A stretch of 64,000 nucleotides of DNA from Gillisia sp. Hel1_33_143 (GTDB lineage Bacteria > Bacteroidota > Bacteroidia > Flavobacteriales > Flavobacteriaceae). The translations under genes and the position numbers were made by a program. Under the pieces are notes generated by a model. That model ran no database searches, was not told where the DNA came from, and saw nothing but the letters and a program-made list of their open reading frames with translations. The stretch covers positions 1,984,001 to 2,048,000 of the forward strand of contig NZ_LT629737.1 of assembly GCF_900104765.1 (NCBI RefSeq). Direction: 5' to 3'. Below are positions 1-8,114 of the stretch, in pieces; position 1 is the first letter of the stretch; each line of letters begins with the position of its first letter.

Positions 1-1034
1 ATATGGTTCAACCTTTTAGTATTGGTTAGGTCTCTTCCGTAACATTTTTCGCCTAGATGTTTTGGACTTTTTGCTCCTTCTTTAGATTCTGGTATATACG
101 AATAATCAAAATAGGCCTTATTTAAGGTAGGAGATCCAAACACTTGAAATTGGTGATCTGTACCTCTTCCGGCATTAACATTGGTACCTTCAAAAAAGCA
201 TATACTTGGATAAAGATTAATGGCTCTATCATTTGGTAAGTTAGGGGAAGGTTTAATAGGCAGGCTATATTCGGTTTGATGTGTGTAATTTTCTACAGCT
301 ATTACGCTAAGATCACATTGTACTGCATTCTTAAGCCAGTTCTCGCCATTTATCATTTTAGCATACTCACCCATAGTAAGTCCGTGAACCACAGGTACCG
401 GATGCATGCCTACAAAACTTTGAAATTCAGGATCTAAAATTGGTCCGTCTACATAATGTCCGTTAGGGTTTGGCCGATCTAATACTATAAGCTTAATGTT
501 GTTTTCTGCACAAGCTTCCATAACGTAATGTAAAGAAGAAATATAGGTATAAAACCTAGCTCCCACATCCTGAATATCAAAAATGATAATATCCAGATCT
601 TTTATTTGTTCTGGTTTTGGCTTTTTATTATCTCCGTAAAGAGAAATAACATTTAAACCGGTTTTTGGATCTTTTCCGTCTTTTACGTGTTCTCCTGCAT
701 CTGCATTTCCTCTAAATCCATGTTCTGGAGCAAAAACCTTTTTGATGTTCACTTTAAGAGCTACCAAAGAATCTACTAAGTGCGTATAGCTTATTTTATT
801 GGGGTCTTTAGTCTCAGCTTTAAAAATTACAGAACTTTGATTTCCTACAATTCCAACTCGCTTATTCTTTAATAGAGGTAGATATTCTGAAATTCTATTG
901 GCTCCAACTATCACGGTGGCACTTTCAGATTTAACTGCTTTGGTATCCTCTATATTCTGACCTGAACTTCTTCCGCAGGAAACTAAGGCTATAAGAACGA
1001 ATAAAAATGTATTTTTGAATAATATTTTAACCAT
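1..1034 (-). CDS. DUF1343 / NamZ-like exo-beta-N-acetylmuramidase lipoprotein (partial, 3' end beyond the window)
   Basis: Reading the minus strand from an ATG at 1034 gives 344 codons with no stop before the window edge, so the C-terminus is missing. The N-terminus has a hydrophobic stretch ending in the lipobox LVSC, which predicts an exported lipoprotein with its lipidated Cys at residue 20. The body carries the family's typical segments: GIVGNQSS, VFAPEHGFRG, SLYGDNKKP, FDIQDVGARFYTY, LDRPNPNGH, VHGLTMGEYA and FFEGTNVNAGRGT. DUF1343 proteins include NamZ, which releases terminal MurNAc from peptidoglycan fragments; a role in muropeptide turnover or recycling is inferred from the family. 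The gene diverges from the LolC/E-type permease with only 10 bp between the two start codons. Confidence 0.88.
   Translation of the reverse strand, partial: MVKILFKNTFLFVLIALVSCGRSSGQNIEDTKAVKSESATVIVGANRISEYLPLLKNKRVGIVGNQSSVIFKAETKDPNKISYTHLVDSLVALKVNIKKVFAPEHGFRGNADAGEHVKDGKDPKTGLNVISLYGDNKKPKPEQIKDLDIIIFDIQDVGARFYTYISSLHYVMEACAENNIKLIVLDRPNPNGHYVDGPILDPEFQSFVGMHPVPVVHGLTMGEYAKMINGENWLKNAVQCDLSVIAVENYTHQTEYSLPIKPSPNLPNDRAINLYPSICFFEGTNVNAGRGTDHQFQVFGSPTLNKAYFDYSYIPESKEGAKSPKHLGEKCYGRDLTNTKRLNH
1010..1017 (+). promoter_or_regulatory. Candidate -7 promoter element for the LolC/E-type gene
   Basis: TATTTTTG matches the Bacteroidota -7 consensus TAnnTTTG. It lies inside the signal-peptide codons of the divergent NamZ-like gene, 27 nt before the chosen TTG start at 1045. 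No good -33 TTTG is visible at 19-20 nt upstream, so this is a moderate candidate only. Confidence 0.4.
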
Positions 1035-1044
1035 AACAGACGTC

Positions 1045-2280
1045 TTGAATTTCGAATTTTTTATCGCCAAAAGGCTTATAAGTACTAAAAAGTATAAAAG
1101 TAGTATTTCGGCACCAATAATAAAAATAGCCATTGCAGCTATAGCTATTGGGGTAATAATGATGTTGGTTTCTTTTGCTACGGGAATAGGTCTTCAAAAA
1201 AAGATCAGGGAAAAAATAGCAGCGTTCAACGGTCATATCTTTATAGAAAGTTACGATAATAATAGTTCTCAGGTTTCTTTAAAACCGGTTTCATTAGACC
1301 AGGAATTCTATCCAGAATTTAAGAATGTTGCTGGAATTTCTCATGTACAGGCAGTGGCTACAAAAGCCGGAATTATAAGAACTGAAACAGATTTTGAAGG
1401 GATTATTGTTAAAGGAGTTGGTGCAGATTTTAATTCGAATAATTTTAATGATTTTTTAGTTGAAGGAGAGCTGCCTAATTTTTCGAATAATTTAAATGAT
1501 GAGCTTTTAATCTCTAGTTATTTAGCAAGCCGATTAGGTTTTGCGCTAGGAGATAAAGTTATAACCTACTTTCCTCGGGAAGGTTTTGATAAAAGTCCGC
1601 TACTAAGAGTTTTCAAGATAAAAGGTATTTATAACTCCGGCTTTCAGGAATTTGATGAGTTGTATATTTTGGCAGATATAAGACATATTCAGCGTTTAAA
1701 TGATTGGTCTAAAACAGAAGTTGGTGGCTTTGAGGTGTTCATTGAAAATTTTGATGAATTGGACCAAAAGGGCGGGGAGGTTTATGATAACACAAATTCT
1801 TTCTTAGATGTTCAAACCATCAAACAAAAATATTACTCCATTTTTGAGTGGCTATCCCTGTTCGACTTTAATATTGCGCTAATTATTGTTATCATGATCA
1901 TAGTTGCGGGAATTAATATGATCACCGCTCTTTTAGTTCTCATTCTAGAAAGAACTCAGATGATTGGTATCTTAAAAGCATTAGGAGGAAGTAATTGGAG
2001 TGTTAGAAAAATTTTTCTTTATAACGCTTCCTATCTAATTATTCTTGGATTATTCTGGGGAAATCTTATTGGTCTTGGACTTTTATTTATTCAGAAATAT
2101 TTTAAGATATTCCCTTTAAATCCTGAAACGTATTATGTTACCGAAGTTCCGGTGTATATAGGCTGGCAGTATATAGTAGGAGTAAATTTAGGAACCCTTA
2201 TTCTTTGTGTACTTATGCTTTTGATCCCCTCTGTCATTATATCGAAAATATCGCCGGTAAAAGCTATGAAGTTTGAATAA
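1045..2280 (+). CDS. FtsX/LolC-LolE-type ABC transporter permease
   Basis: A 411-residue inner-membrane protein with the LolC/E (MacB/FtsX) layout: an N-terminal transmembrane helix at about residues 24-50, an extracytoplasmic domain of about 220 residues, then a C-terminal FtsX domain with three helices from about residue 275. Diagnostic segments are NFEFFIAKRLI at the start, GIGLQKKIREKIAAFNGHI after the first helix and ISPVKAMKFE at the end. LolC/E proteins extract outer-membrane lipoproteins together with an ATPase (LolD), which is not in this window. I chose the TTG at 1045 because homologues begin MNFE-F-AKR; an in-frame TTG at 1015 would add ten unconserved residues and overlap the divergent gene. 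Confidence 0.85.
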   Translation: MNFEFFIAKRLISTKKYKSSISAPIIKIAIAAIAIGVIMMLVSFATGIGLQKKIREKIAAFNGHIFIESYDNNSSQVSLKPVSLDQEFYPEFKNVAGISHVQAVATKAGIIRTETDFEGIIVKGVGADFNSNNFNDFLVEGELPNFSNNLNDELLISSYLASRLGFALGDKVITYFPREGFDKSPLLRVFKIKGIYNSGFQEFDELYILADIRHIQRLNDWSKTEVGGFEVFIENFDELDQKGGEVYDNTNSFLDVQTIKQKYYSIFEWLSLFDFNIALIIVIMIIVAGINMITALLVLILERTQMIGILKALGGSNWSVRKIFLYNASYLIILGLFWGNLIGLGLLFIQKYFKIFPLNPETYYVTEVPVYIGWQYIVGVNLGTLILCVLMLLIPSVIISKISPVKAMKFE

Positions 2281-2311
2281 TGTTTAAGTAAAGATACTAA
2301 GAACCCAAATT

Positions 2312-2343
2312 TTTGGAATCGATTTAAGATAAAAGTACCTTTG
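2312..2343 (+). promoter_or_regulatory. Promoter of the cysteine synthase gene
   Basis: TTTG (2312-2315), a 20-nt spacer and a perfect TACCTTTG (2336-2343) match the flavobacterial TTTG-N19/20-TAnnTTTG promoter. Transcription would start near 2349, which supports the ATG at 2362 over the upstream in-frame TTG at 2341. Confidence 0.7.
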
Positions 2344-2361
2344 CCCCTTCAAAATAAAATT

Positions 2362-3342
2362 ATGAATTACGCTGAAAATATATTAGGCACTATAGGAAAC
2401 ACTCCTATGGTTAAGATGAATAGGCTTACTAAAGATATAGATGCTTTGGTTCTTGCTAAATATGAAACCTTTAATCCTGGAAATTCTGTAAAAGATAGAA
2501 TGGCCGTTAAGATGATTGAAGCTGCAGAAGCAGACGGAAGATTAAAGCCAGGAGGAACCATTATAGAAGGAACTTCAGGGAATACCGGGATGGGATTAGC
2601 ACTAGTAGCTATTATAAAAGGTTATAAAATGATCTGCGTGCTTAGTGATAAGCAAAGTAAAGAGAAAATGGATATCCTTAGAGCTGTAGGTAGTGAAGTA
2701 GTAGTTTGCCCTACAGACGTGGAACCAGAAGATCCAAGATCTTACTACTCTACTTCTAAGCGATTGGCAGAAGAAACACCTAATTCCTGGTATGTAAATC
2801 AATATGATAACCCTGCAAATGCTCAGGCTCATTATGAAAGCACAGGTCCCGAGATTTGGGAACAAACAGATGGTAAGGTTACACACTTTGTGGTAGGTGT
2901 GGGTACCGGAGGAACCATATCTGGAGTGGGGAAGTATTTAAAGGAGAAAAACCCAAATATAAAAATATGGGGAATAGATACTTATGGTTCTGTCTTTAAG
3001 AAATACCATGAAACCGGAGTGTTTGATGAAAAAGAAATATATCCTTATGTTACAGAAGGAATAGGCGAAGATATACTTCCGGAGAACGTAGATTTTAAAA
3101 TCATTGATGGGTTTACTAAGGTTACAGATAAAGATGCTGCAGTATATACCCGAAGATTGGCAAAAGAAGAAGGGATGTTCTTGGGGAATAGTGCAGGAGC
3201 AGCTGTAAAAGGCTTACTTCAACTTAAAGACCATTTTAAGAAGGACGATGTAGTGGTGGTTTTATTTCATGACCACGGGAGTAGGTATGTTGGAAAAATG
3301 TACAATGATGATTGGATGAAAAAAATGGGTTATCTTGAATAA
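2362..3342 (+). CDS. cysM: PLP-dependent cysteine synthase (CysK/CysM family)
   Basis: A 326-residue fold-type II PLP enzyme. The PLP lysine is Lys44 in NPGNSVKDR, the phosphate or substrate loop is TSGNTG at 71-76, and the PLP-phosphate glycine loop is GVGTGGTISGVG. The family makes L-cysteine from O-acetylserine (or a related activated serine) and sulfide in the cytosol. The C-terminal HDHGSRYVGKMYNDDWM segment resembles the CBS/CysM branch, so cystathionine beta-synthase-like activity cannot be excluded; there is no C-terminal CBS regulatory domain. The ATG at 2362 fits both the promoter position and the conserved NYAENILGTIGNTP start. No sulfur-assimilation genes are next to it. Confidence 0.88.
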   Translation: MNYAENILGTIGNTPMVKMNRLTKDIDALVLAKYETFNPGNSVKDRMAVKMIEAAEADGRLKPGGTIIEGTSGNTGMGLALVAIIKGYKMICVLSDKQSKEKMDILRAVGSEVVVCPTDVEPEDPRSYYSTSKRLAEETPNSWYVNQYDNPANAQAHYESTGPEIWEQTDGKVTHFVVGVGTGGTISGVGKYLKEKNPNIKIWGIDTYGSVFKKYHETGVFDEKEIYPYVTEGIGEDILPENVDFKIIDGFTKVTDKDAAVYTRRLAKEEGMFLGNSAGAAVKGLLQLKDHFKKDDVVVVLFHDHGSRYVGKMYNDDWMKKMGYLE

Positions 3343-3386
3343 GATTTTTATATAGAGTATATTAATAATTAAAAAACAAATACAAT

Positions 3387-5498
3387 ATGATGAAGAATTC
3401 GTGGTTGTTAACCAGTTTATTCTTAATTATAACGCTCATTACAAGTGCACAAAGTAATGTAAATGAAAGCTCAGATCTTGAGGTTTCTTTAGAATTAATC
3501 AATCCCTCTAAGGAGATTAATGATGGTGTTGCCAGAATAGATGTTAAAGGAGGAGCAGCTCCCTATAAGTATAAGTGGAGTAAACAAAGCTCAGCTTTAG
3601 ATTCTTATGAGTCTAAAGGATTAACAGAAGGCCTTACCCATTCTGTGAAAGTAACAGATTCAAAAGGGAGAACACTAGCAAAAGATTTTAAAATACCTGC
3701 AGAGGCAATAACAGAAATTGTAAACAGTAAAGTTCAACCTGCTGTAGATTTCCTTGGTGGTATACTTTTCTGGGATCCTTTCGCGGCAACAGGCATTTAT
3801 GATCCTGTAGTTTATACTAATGAAAAAGAAATTCCTGTTCCGGGTTGGAATGCTACTACAAATACTACATATGTTTTAAAAAGCTGGCTTGTAGAAGAAG
3901 GAGCAAAGGTAAGTGAAGGAGATAAGATAGCGATTGTAAATGGCGATTCTGGAGAGGAGATAGATGTCTTCTCTGATGTTACCGGAACTATTAATTTTCT
4001 TGCTAAAGAAGGCGCAGAGATATTTGATCCTAATGATAAGGTCGACGTGATCGAGCAAAATGCACATATGCTTGCAAAGATCACTTTTAAAGATCCTCAA
4101 CCTCTTCATCATCCAAATGGTGATCTAAGAACTAATTCCATACCTTTTATTGTTATCTGGTTAATTCTTGGTAGCATCTTTTTTACATTCAGGCTGGGAT
4201 TTGTTAATTTAACTGGTTTTAGACACTCTATACAATTAGCTCGAGGAAAATTTGATGATCCGGATGCGCCAGGAAGAATTACTCATTTTCAAGCAATGGC
4301 AACGGCGGTTTCTGCCACTGTTGGATTAGGAAATATTGCAGGTGTTGCAGTTGCAATTTCATTGGGTGGTGCTGGAGCTACCTTTTGGATGTTCTGTGCT
4401 GGATTCTTTGCAATGTCCTTAAAATTTACAGAATGTACGCTAGGAGTAAAATATAGAGACATCCATGAAGATGGAAGAATCTTTGGTGGGCCTATGAATT
4501 ATTTGCGTGACGGACTAGAGAAACGCAATATGAAAGCGCTTGGGAAATTTCTTGCCGTACTATTTGCTGTGCTGGGAGTAGGAGCCTCTTTTGGAGGAGG
4601 AAATATGATACAATCTAATCAGGCTTATAAAATAGTTTCTGAGCAGTTACCATTTCTTGAAGGATATGGATTCTTATTTGGGGTTGGTTTTGCTGTATTG
4701 GTAGGTGCCGTAATCTTAGGAGGTATTAATAGTATAGCTCGTGTAACAGGAAAAGTGGTTCCTGTAATGGCAATTATTTATATTCTTGGATGTGCGGTAG
4801 TTATAGGAACCAACATAGAAAATATTGGTGCGGCCTTTTCTGCAATATATAACGGAGCATTTTCCGCAAGCGCCTTAAAGGGTGGTTTTATAGGAGTGTT
4901 AATAATAGGTTTACAAAGAGCAGCTTTTTCTAGTGAGGCTGGGGTAGGTTCTGCAGCCATAGCGCATAGTGCTACCAAAACCAATAATCCTATTGCAGAT
5001 GGCTTTACTTCTCTAGTTGAACCTTTTATAGATACTATGGTAGTATGTACCATGACAGCCCTGGTGCTTATTTTTACAGGTATGCATGAAGTTGGTGGTG
5101 GTATGAAAGGGGTAGAGCTAACCTCTGATGCATTTGGAAGTGTTATTTCATGGTTTCCATCTGTTCTTGCGGTTGCAGTTTTTCTTTTCGCATTTTCTAC
5201 GATGGTCTCTTGGTCTTATTATGGGATGAGATCATGGACGTATCTTTTTGGTCAAAGTAAAAGATCTGAAGTTATTTATAAAGTGCTATTCTTAGTATTT
5301 GTAGTATTAGGTGCATCTGCAAGTTTAGGTGCTGTATTAAGTTTTTCTGATATGATGATCTTAGCGATGTCATTCCCTAATATTATCGGTCTCTATATCA
5401 TGTCTTCGGAAGTACGAAAAGACATGAAAATATATCTGAAAAAACTGAAAAATGGAGAACTCTATATAAATCCTAAATATGAGAAAACCTCTGATTAA
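3387..5498 (+). CDS. Alanine:cation symporter (AGCS) with N-terminal SprB-like repeat and barrel-sandwich insert
   Basis: A 703-residue protein, much longer than a classical AGCS transporter (about 450-490). In order: signal peptide (1-21), a SprB-like repeat at about 31-100 with INDG and KGGAAPYKYKW, an amphipathic segment (ITEIVNSKV..FLGGILFWDP, 108-131) resembling the usual AGCS N-terminus, an inserted biotinyl/lipoyl-like barrel-sandwich hybrid at about 155-235 (SWLVEEGAKVSEGDKIAIVN), and the transporter core from about 252. The core keeps AGCS signatures such as THFQAMATAVSATVGLGNIAG and SSEAGVGSAAIAHS. The insert lacks the DKA-type lysine of true lipoyl domains, so it is probably not lipoylated. 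Na+-coupled alanine or glycine uptake is inferred from the family. A close paralogue lies at 8115. Confidence 0.87.
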   Translation: MMKNSWLLTSLFLIITLITSAQSNVNESSDLEVSLELINPSKEINDGVARIDVKGGAAPYKYKWSKQSSALDSYESKGLTEGLTHSVKVTDSKGRTLAKDFKIPAEAITEIVNSKVQPAVDFLGGILFWDPFAATGIYDPVVYTNEKEIPVPGWNATTNTTYVLKSWLVEEGAKVSEGDKIAIVNGDSGEEIDVFSDVTGTINFLAKEGAEIFDPNDKVDVIEQNAHMLAKITFKDPQPLHHPNGDLRTNSIPFIVIWLILGSIFFTFRLGFVNLTGFRHSIQLARGKFDDPDAPGRITHFQAMATAVSATVGLGNIAGVAVAISLGGAGATFWMFCAGFFAMSLKFTECTLGVKYRDIHEDGRIFGGPMNYLRDGLEKRNMKALGKFLAVLFAVLGVGASFGGGNMIQSNQAYKIVSEQLPFLEGYGFLFGVGFAVLVGAVILGGINSIARVTGKVVPVMAIIYILGCAVVIGTNIENIGAAFSAIYNGAFSASALKGGFIGVLIIGLQRAAFSSEAGVGSAAIAHSATKTNNPIADGFTSLVEPFIDTMVVCTMTALVLIFTGMHEVGGGMKGVELTSDAFGSVISWFPSVLAVAVFLFAFSTMVSWSYYGMRSWTYLFGQSKRSEVIYKVLFLVFVVLGASASLGAVLSFSDMMILAMSFPNIIGLYIMSSEVRKDMKIYLKKLKNGELYINPKYEKTSD

Positions 5499-5514
5499 AG
5501 TTTGTCTATTTAAA

Positions 5515-5547
5515 GAAAAAACTCTTCCAACCGGAAGAGTTTTTTTA
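5515..5547 (+). terminator. Intrinsic terminator after the first symporter gene
   Basis: The stem AACTCTTCC / GGAAGAGTT with an AACC loop is followed by a run of seven T. It starts about 20 nt after the stop codon at 5498. Confidence 0.88.
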
Positions 5548-5602
5548 TATTAGATATTTGTTTTTCAGGCATTAAAATTTAAATAGATCAATTTAGTTGG
5601 GG

Positions 5603-6319
5603 ATGAAAAAATCGTTATTTCAAATAGTGCTAATCTTGTTTTCTGCATTTATAATGTTATCATGTAGTACAGATAGTACTAATGATGTTGATGAAGATTC
5701 TAATTCACAGTATCATACATATCTAGCTCTCGGCGATTCGTATACCATTGGAGAAGGTGTAGATAGATCTCAAAGATGGCCAGAGCAATTGGTGAAAAAA
5801 TTAGAGGAAAGCGGTCTTGATTTTAATGATCCTAAAATAATCGCTAAAACCGGGTGGACAACAAAGAATCTTTTATCGGCAATGAACGTGGAGTTAACAA
5901 CTAACCAGTATGATCTTGTATCTATTTCTATAGGAGTTAACAATCAATATCAAAGAAGATCTATAAATGAGTATGAAGAAGACCTGAAGGTTATCTTCTC
6001 TAAGGCTATAAATAGATCTGTTAACGGAAAAGAAGGTGTATTTGTATTGAGTATTCCAGATTATGGTGCTACACCATTTGGAGCTTCTAATTCAGAGAAT
6101 ATTGGTAAGGATATAGCTAGATTCAACAGCGTTCTTAAACGAGTTTCTGAGGATTTTGATGTTCCTTTTTATAACATTACTCCAATCTCGAAGGAGGCTA
6201 GGGACGATCTTTCATTGGTTGCAAATGACGGTTTGCATCCTAGTGGAAAAATGTATCGTTTGTGGGTAGATTATTTCTTTAATGAAATCTACAATACATT
6301 AATGAAATCTGCAGAATAA
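5603..6319 (+). CDS. SGNH/GDSL-family hydrolase lipoprotein
   Basis: A 238-residue exported lipoprotein: hydrophobic leader ending in IMLSC with the lipidated Cys at 21, then an SGNH hydrolase domain. Block I is LALGDSYTIGEG with the nucleophile Ser46, block III is the GVNNQY segment with its Asn, and block V is NDGLHPSGKMY with the catalytic Asp and His. The family contains esterases, lipases and carbohydrate deacetylases; the substrate here cannot be told from sequence. The ATG at 5603 is chosen over an upstream TTG at 5597 because it directly starts a normal lipoprotein leader. It stands alone between a terminator and the DUF2851 gene. Confidence 0.87.
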   Translation: MKKSLFQIVLILFSAFIMLSCSTDSTNDVDEDSNSQYHTYLALGDSYTIGEGVDRSQRWPEQLVKKLEESGLDFNDPKIIAKTGWTTKNLLSAMNVELTTNQYDLVSISIGVNNQYQRRSINEYEEDLKVIFSKAINRSVNGKEGVFVLSIPDYGATPFGASNSENIGKDIARFNSVLKRVSEDFDVPFYNITPISKEARDDLSLVANDGLHPSGKMYRLWVDYFFNEIYNTLMKSAE

Positions 6320-6370
6320 TTTTTAATATACTTGTATCTAAGGTGTTATGTAAATTTATATATTTATATA

Positions 6371-7657
6371 ATGCAGGAGCATTTTCTTCATTATATCTGG
6401 AAATTTAGAAAATTCGATTTTGGTAAAGCCAGGACCGTACATAATTCTCCATTACAAATTTTAGATGTAGGCGTTCATAATTATAATTCTGGACCGGACT
6501 TTTTTAATGCTAAGATTAAAATTGAAGATCAGATATGGGCAGGGAATGTAGAGATCCATTTGAAATCTTCAGATTGGTATTTACACAAACATGAAATTGA
6601 TCCTAATTATGACAATGTAATTCTGCATGTAGTTTGGGAGGATGATGTCGCCATCTATAGGAAGGATAATTCCATAATTTCTACTTTGCAATTAAAAGGC
6701 TTAATTTTGGAAACTACCCTATCAAGTTATAGAGAATTATTAATAGCTCCAAATAACAAATGGATTAACTGTGCAACAGATTTTAATAAGTTTGATGAAT
6801 TTGATATAAAGAATTATCAGTATTCCCTTTATCTTGAAAGATTAAATAACAAATCTCATCTGATCTTAGAATTGCTTCGTAATTCTGAAAATAATTGGGA
6901 AGCCGTTCTGTTTAAATTGCTTGCTAAAAATTTTGGATTGAATATAAATGGTAGTGCCTTTCTGAGTATGGCAAGCAGTATTAGCTTTCAAACAGTTCAG
7001 AAATTAAGATCTTCTCAACAAAGATTGGAGGCAGTATTTTTTGGTCAATCAGGTTTACTGGATAAAAAGATAGATAATGATTTTTTTGTGAGTCTAGACA
7101 AAGAATATGCATTTGCTAGGTTGAAACATCACTTAGAAAACAGCTACGTGGAACGTGCTAAATATTTTAGATTGCGTCCAGATAATTTTCCAAACATCCG
7201 TCTCTCTCAATTAGCTTCGCTTTATAATAAAAAAGCTCATTTGTTTTCTGAACTAATGGAAGTTAAAGGATTACAGGATGTTTATCAGATTTTTTCAGTT
7301 CAACCTTCCGCGTATTGGCAAAGTCATTATTCTTTTGAAAAAGAGCATTCAGCTAAACCTAAATTCCTCACGCATGACTTTATAGATTTATTAATAATTA
7401 ATACTATTATTCCATTGAAGTTTTGCTATAATAAGGCAAGAGGAATATCAGATATTGAAGAGTTGCTGGATTTAATACATCAAATTAAATCAGAGAAAAA
7501 TAAAATAAGTTTGGGTTTTAATAATCTCAAATCCAGTACCATTACAAATGCGTTACATTCACAAGCGATGCTTCATCTAAAGCAAGAATATTGTGATAAA
7601 AATGAATGTCTTCAATGTAGATTAGGAAATAAAATTTTAAGTGGCATTATTCAATAA
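6371..7657 (+). CDS. DUF2851 family protein
   Basis: A 428-residue soluble protein recognisable as DUF2851 by its N-terminus (EHFLHYIWKFRKFD, then LQILDVGVHNYNSGPDFFNAK), the segment WAGNVEIHLKSSDWY and a C-terminal Cys cluster (CDKNECLQCRLG). The family is conserved in Bacteroidota and has no established function that I know of. The closing CX4CX2C pattern could bind a metal, which is an inference. The ATG at 6371 is preferred to the in-frame TTG at 6332, since the intervening residues (YLRCYVNLYIYI) are not family-like. No signal peptide. The PspC-like gene follows after 16 bp but has its own promoter. Confidence 0.85.
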   Translation: MQEHFLHYIWKFRKFDFGKARTVHNSPLQILDVGVHNYNSGPDFFNAKIKIEDQIWAGNVEIHLKSSDWYLHKHEIDPNYDNVILHVVWEDDVAIYRKDNSIISTLQLKGLILETTLSSYRELLIAPNNKWINCATDFNKFDEFDIKNYQYSLYLERLNNKSHLILELLRNSENNWEAVLFKLLAKNFGLNINGSAFLSMASSISFQTVQKLRSSQQRLEAVFFGQSGLLDKKIDNDFFVSLDKEYAFARLKHHLENSYVERAKYFRLRPDNFPNIRLSQLASLYNKKAHLFSELMEVKGLQDVYQIFSVQPSAYWQSHYSFEKEHSAKPKFLTHDFIDLLIINTIIPLKFCYNKARGISDIEELLDLIHQIKSEKNKISLGFNNLKSSTITNALHSQAMLHLKQEYCDKNECLQCRLGNKILSGIIQ

Positions 7658-7661
7658 ATAG

Positions 7662-7669
7662 TATCTTTG
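7662..7669 (+). promoter_or_regulatory. -7 promoter element directly before the PspC-like gene
   Basis: A perfect TATCTTTG ends 4 nt before the GTG start at 7674. With the usual Bacteroidota geometry, transcription would begin at or next to the start codon, predicting a leaderless mRNA. No clear -33 TTTG is visible at the right distance. Confidence 0.5.
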
Positions 7670-7673
7670 TTAA

Positions 7674-7904
7674 GTGTTAACATTTATATACTCCATACGG
7701 CATTTTTTTGAGCGCAACGGCTTTTATGTCTCTTCAAGATTGGCAGACAAGATTGGGATGCGTGCTAAAATTATTAGATTATTCTTTATATATCTGTCTT
7801 TTGCCACTTTAGGATTAGGTTTCGCACTTTATCTTACACTTGCTTTTTGGTTAAAGATCAAAGATCTAGTGTATTCTAAGAGAACTTCGGTTTTCGATCT
7901 TTAA
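7674..7904 (+). CDS. PspC domain-containing small membrane protein
   Basis: A 76-residue protein similar to the short PspC-like proteins of Flavobacteriaceae: an N-terminal RHFFERNGFYVSSRLADKIGMR segment of the PspC type (shown here as two joined pieces, RHFFERNGFY and VSSRLADKIGMR), one or two hydrophobic helices (about 34-60) and the basic tail LVYSKRTSVFDL. PspC proteins are membrane components of the phage-shock response, but no pspA or pspB is nearby, so a stress role is only suggested. GTG at 7674 is the only start that keeps the conserved N-terminus; the next ATG is at residue 29. Confidence 0.72.
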   Translation: MLTFIYSIRHFFERNGFYVSSRLADKIGMRAKIIRLFFIYLSFATLGLGFALYLTLAFWLKIKDLVYSKRTSVFDL

Positions 7905-8114
7905 ATCTTAGTCTTCTGAAGCTTAGTGTTTTAATATTGTTATTAAATTAAGAAGGCAGTCAAGTATTTCGTACGGAATGATAGTTGGAATATTGGAGTC
8001 TAATTTTAATTTAACAAATCATTTACATTTTAACTAGTAAAAATTTGAAAAGGCCTAATTTTTTAGCATCTTGCTTCGCTGAAAAATAATCTTAATTAAT
8101 TTTTATATTAGCTT
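7905..8114. other. Intergenic region upstream of the second symporter
   Basis: This 210-bp AT-rich gap contains no ORF worth calling. It holds an imperfect palindrome, ATTTCGTACGGAAT (7966-7979), that could be an operator. I found no convincing TAnnTTTG element for the gene at 8115. Confidence 0.3.
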
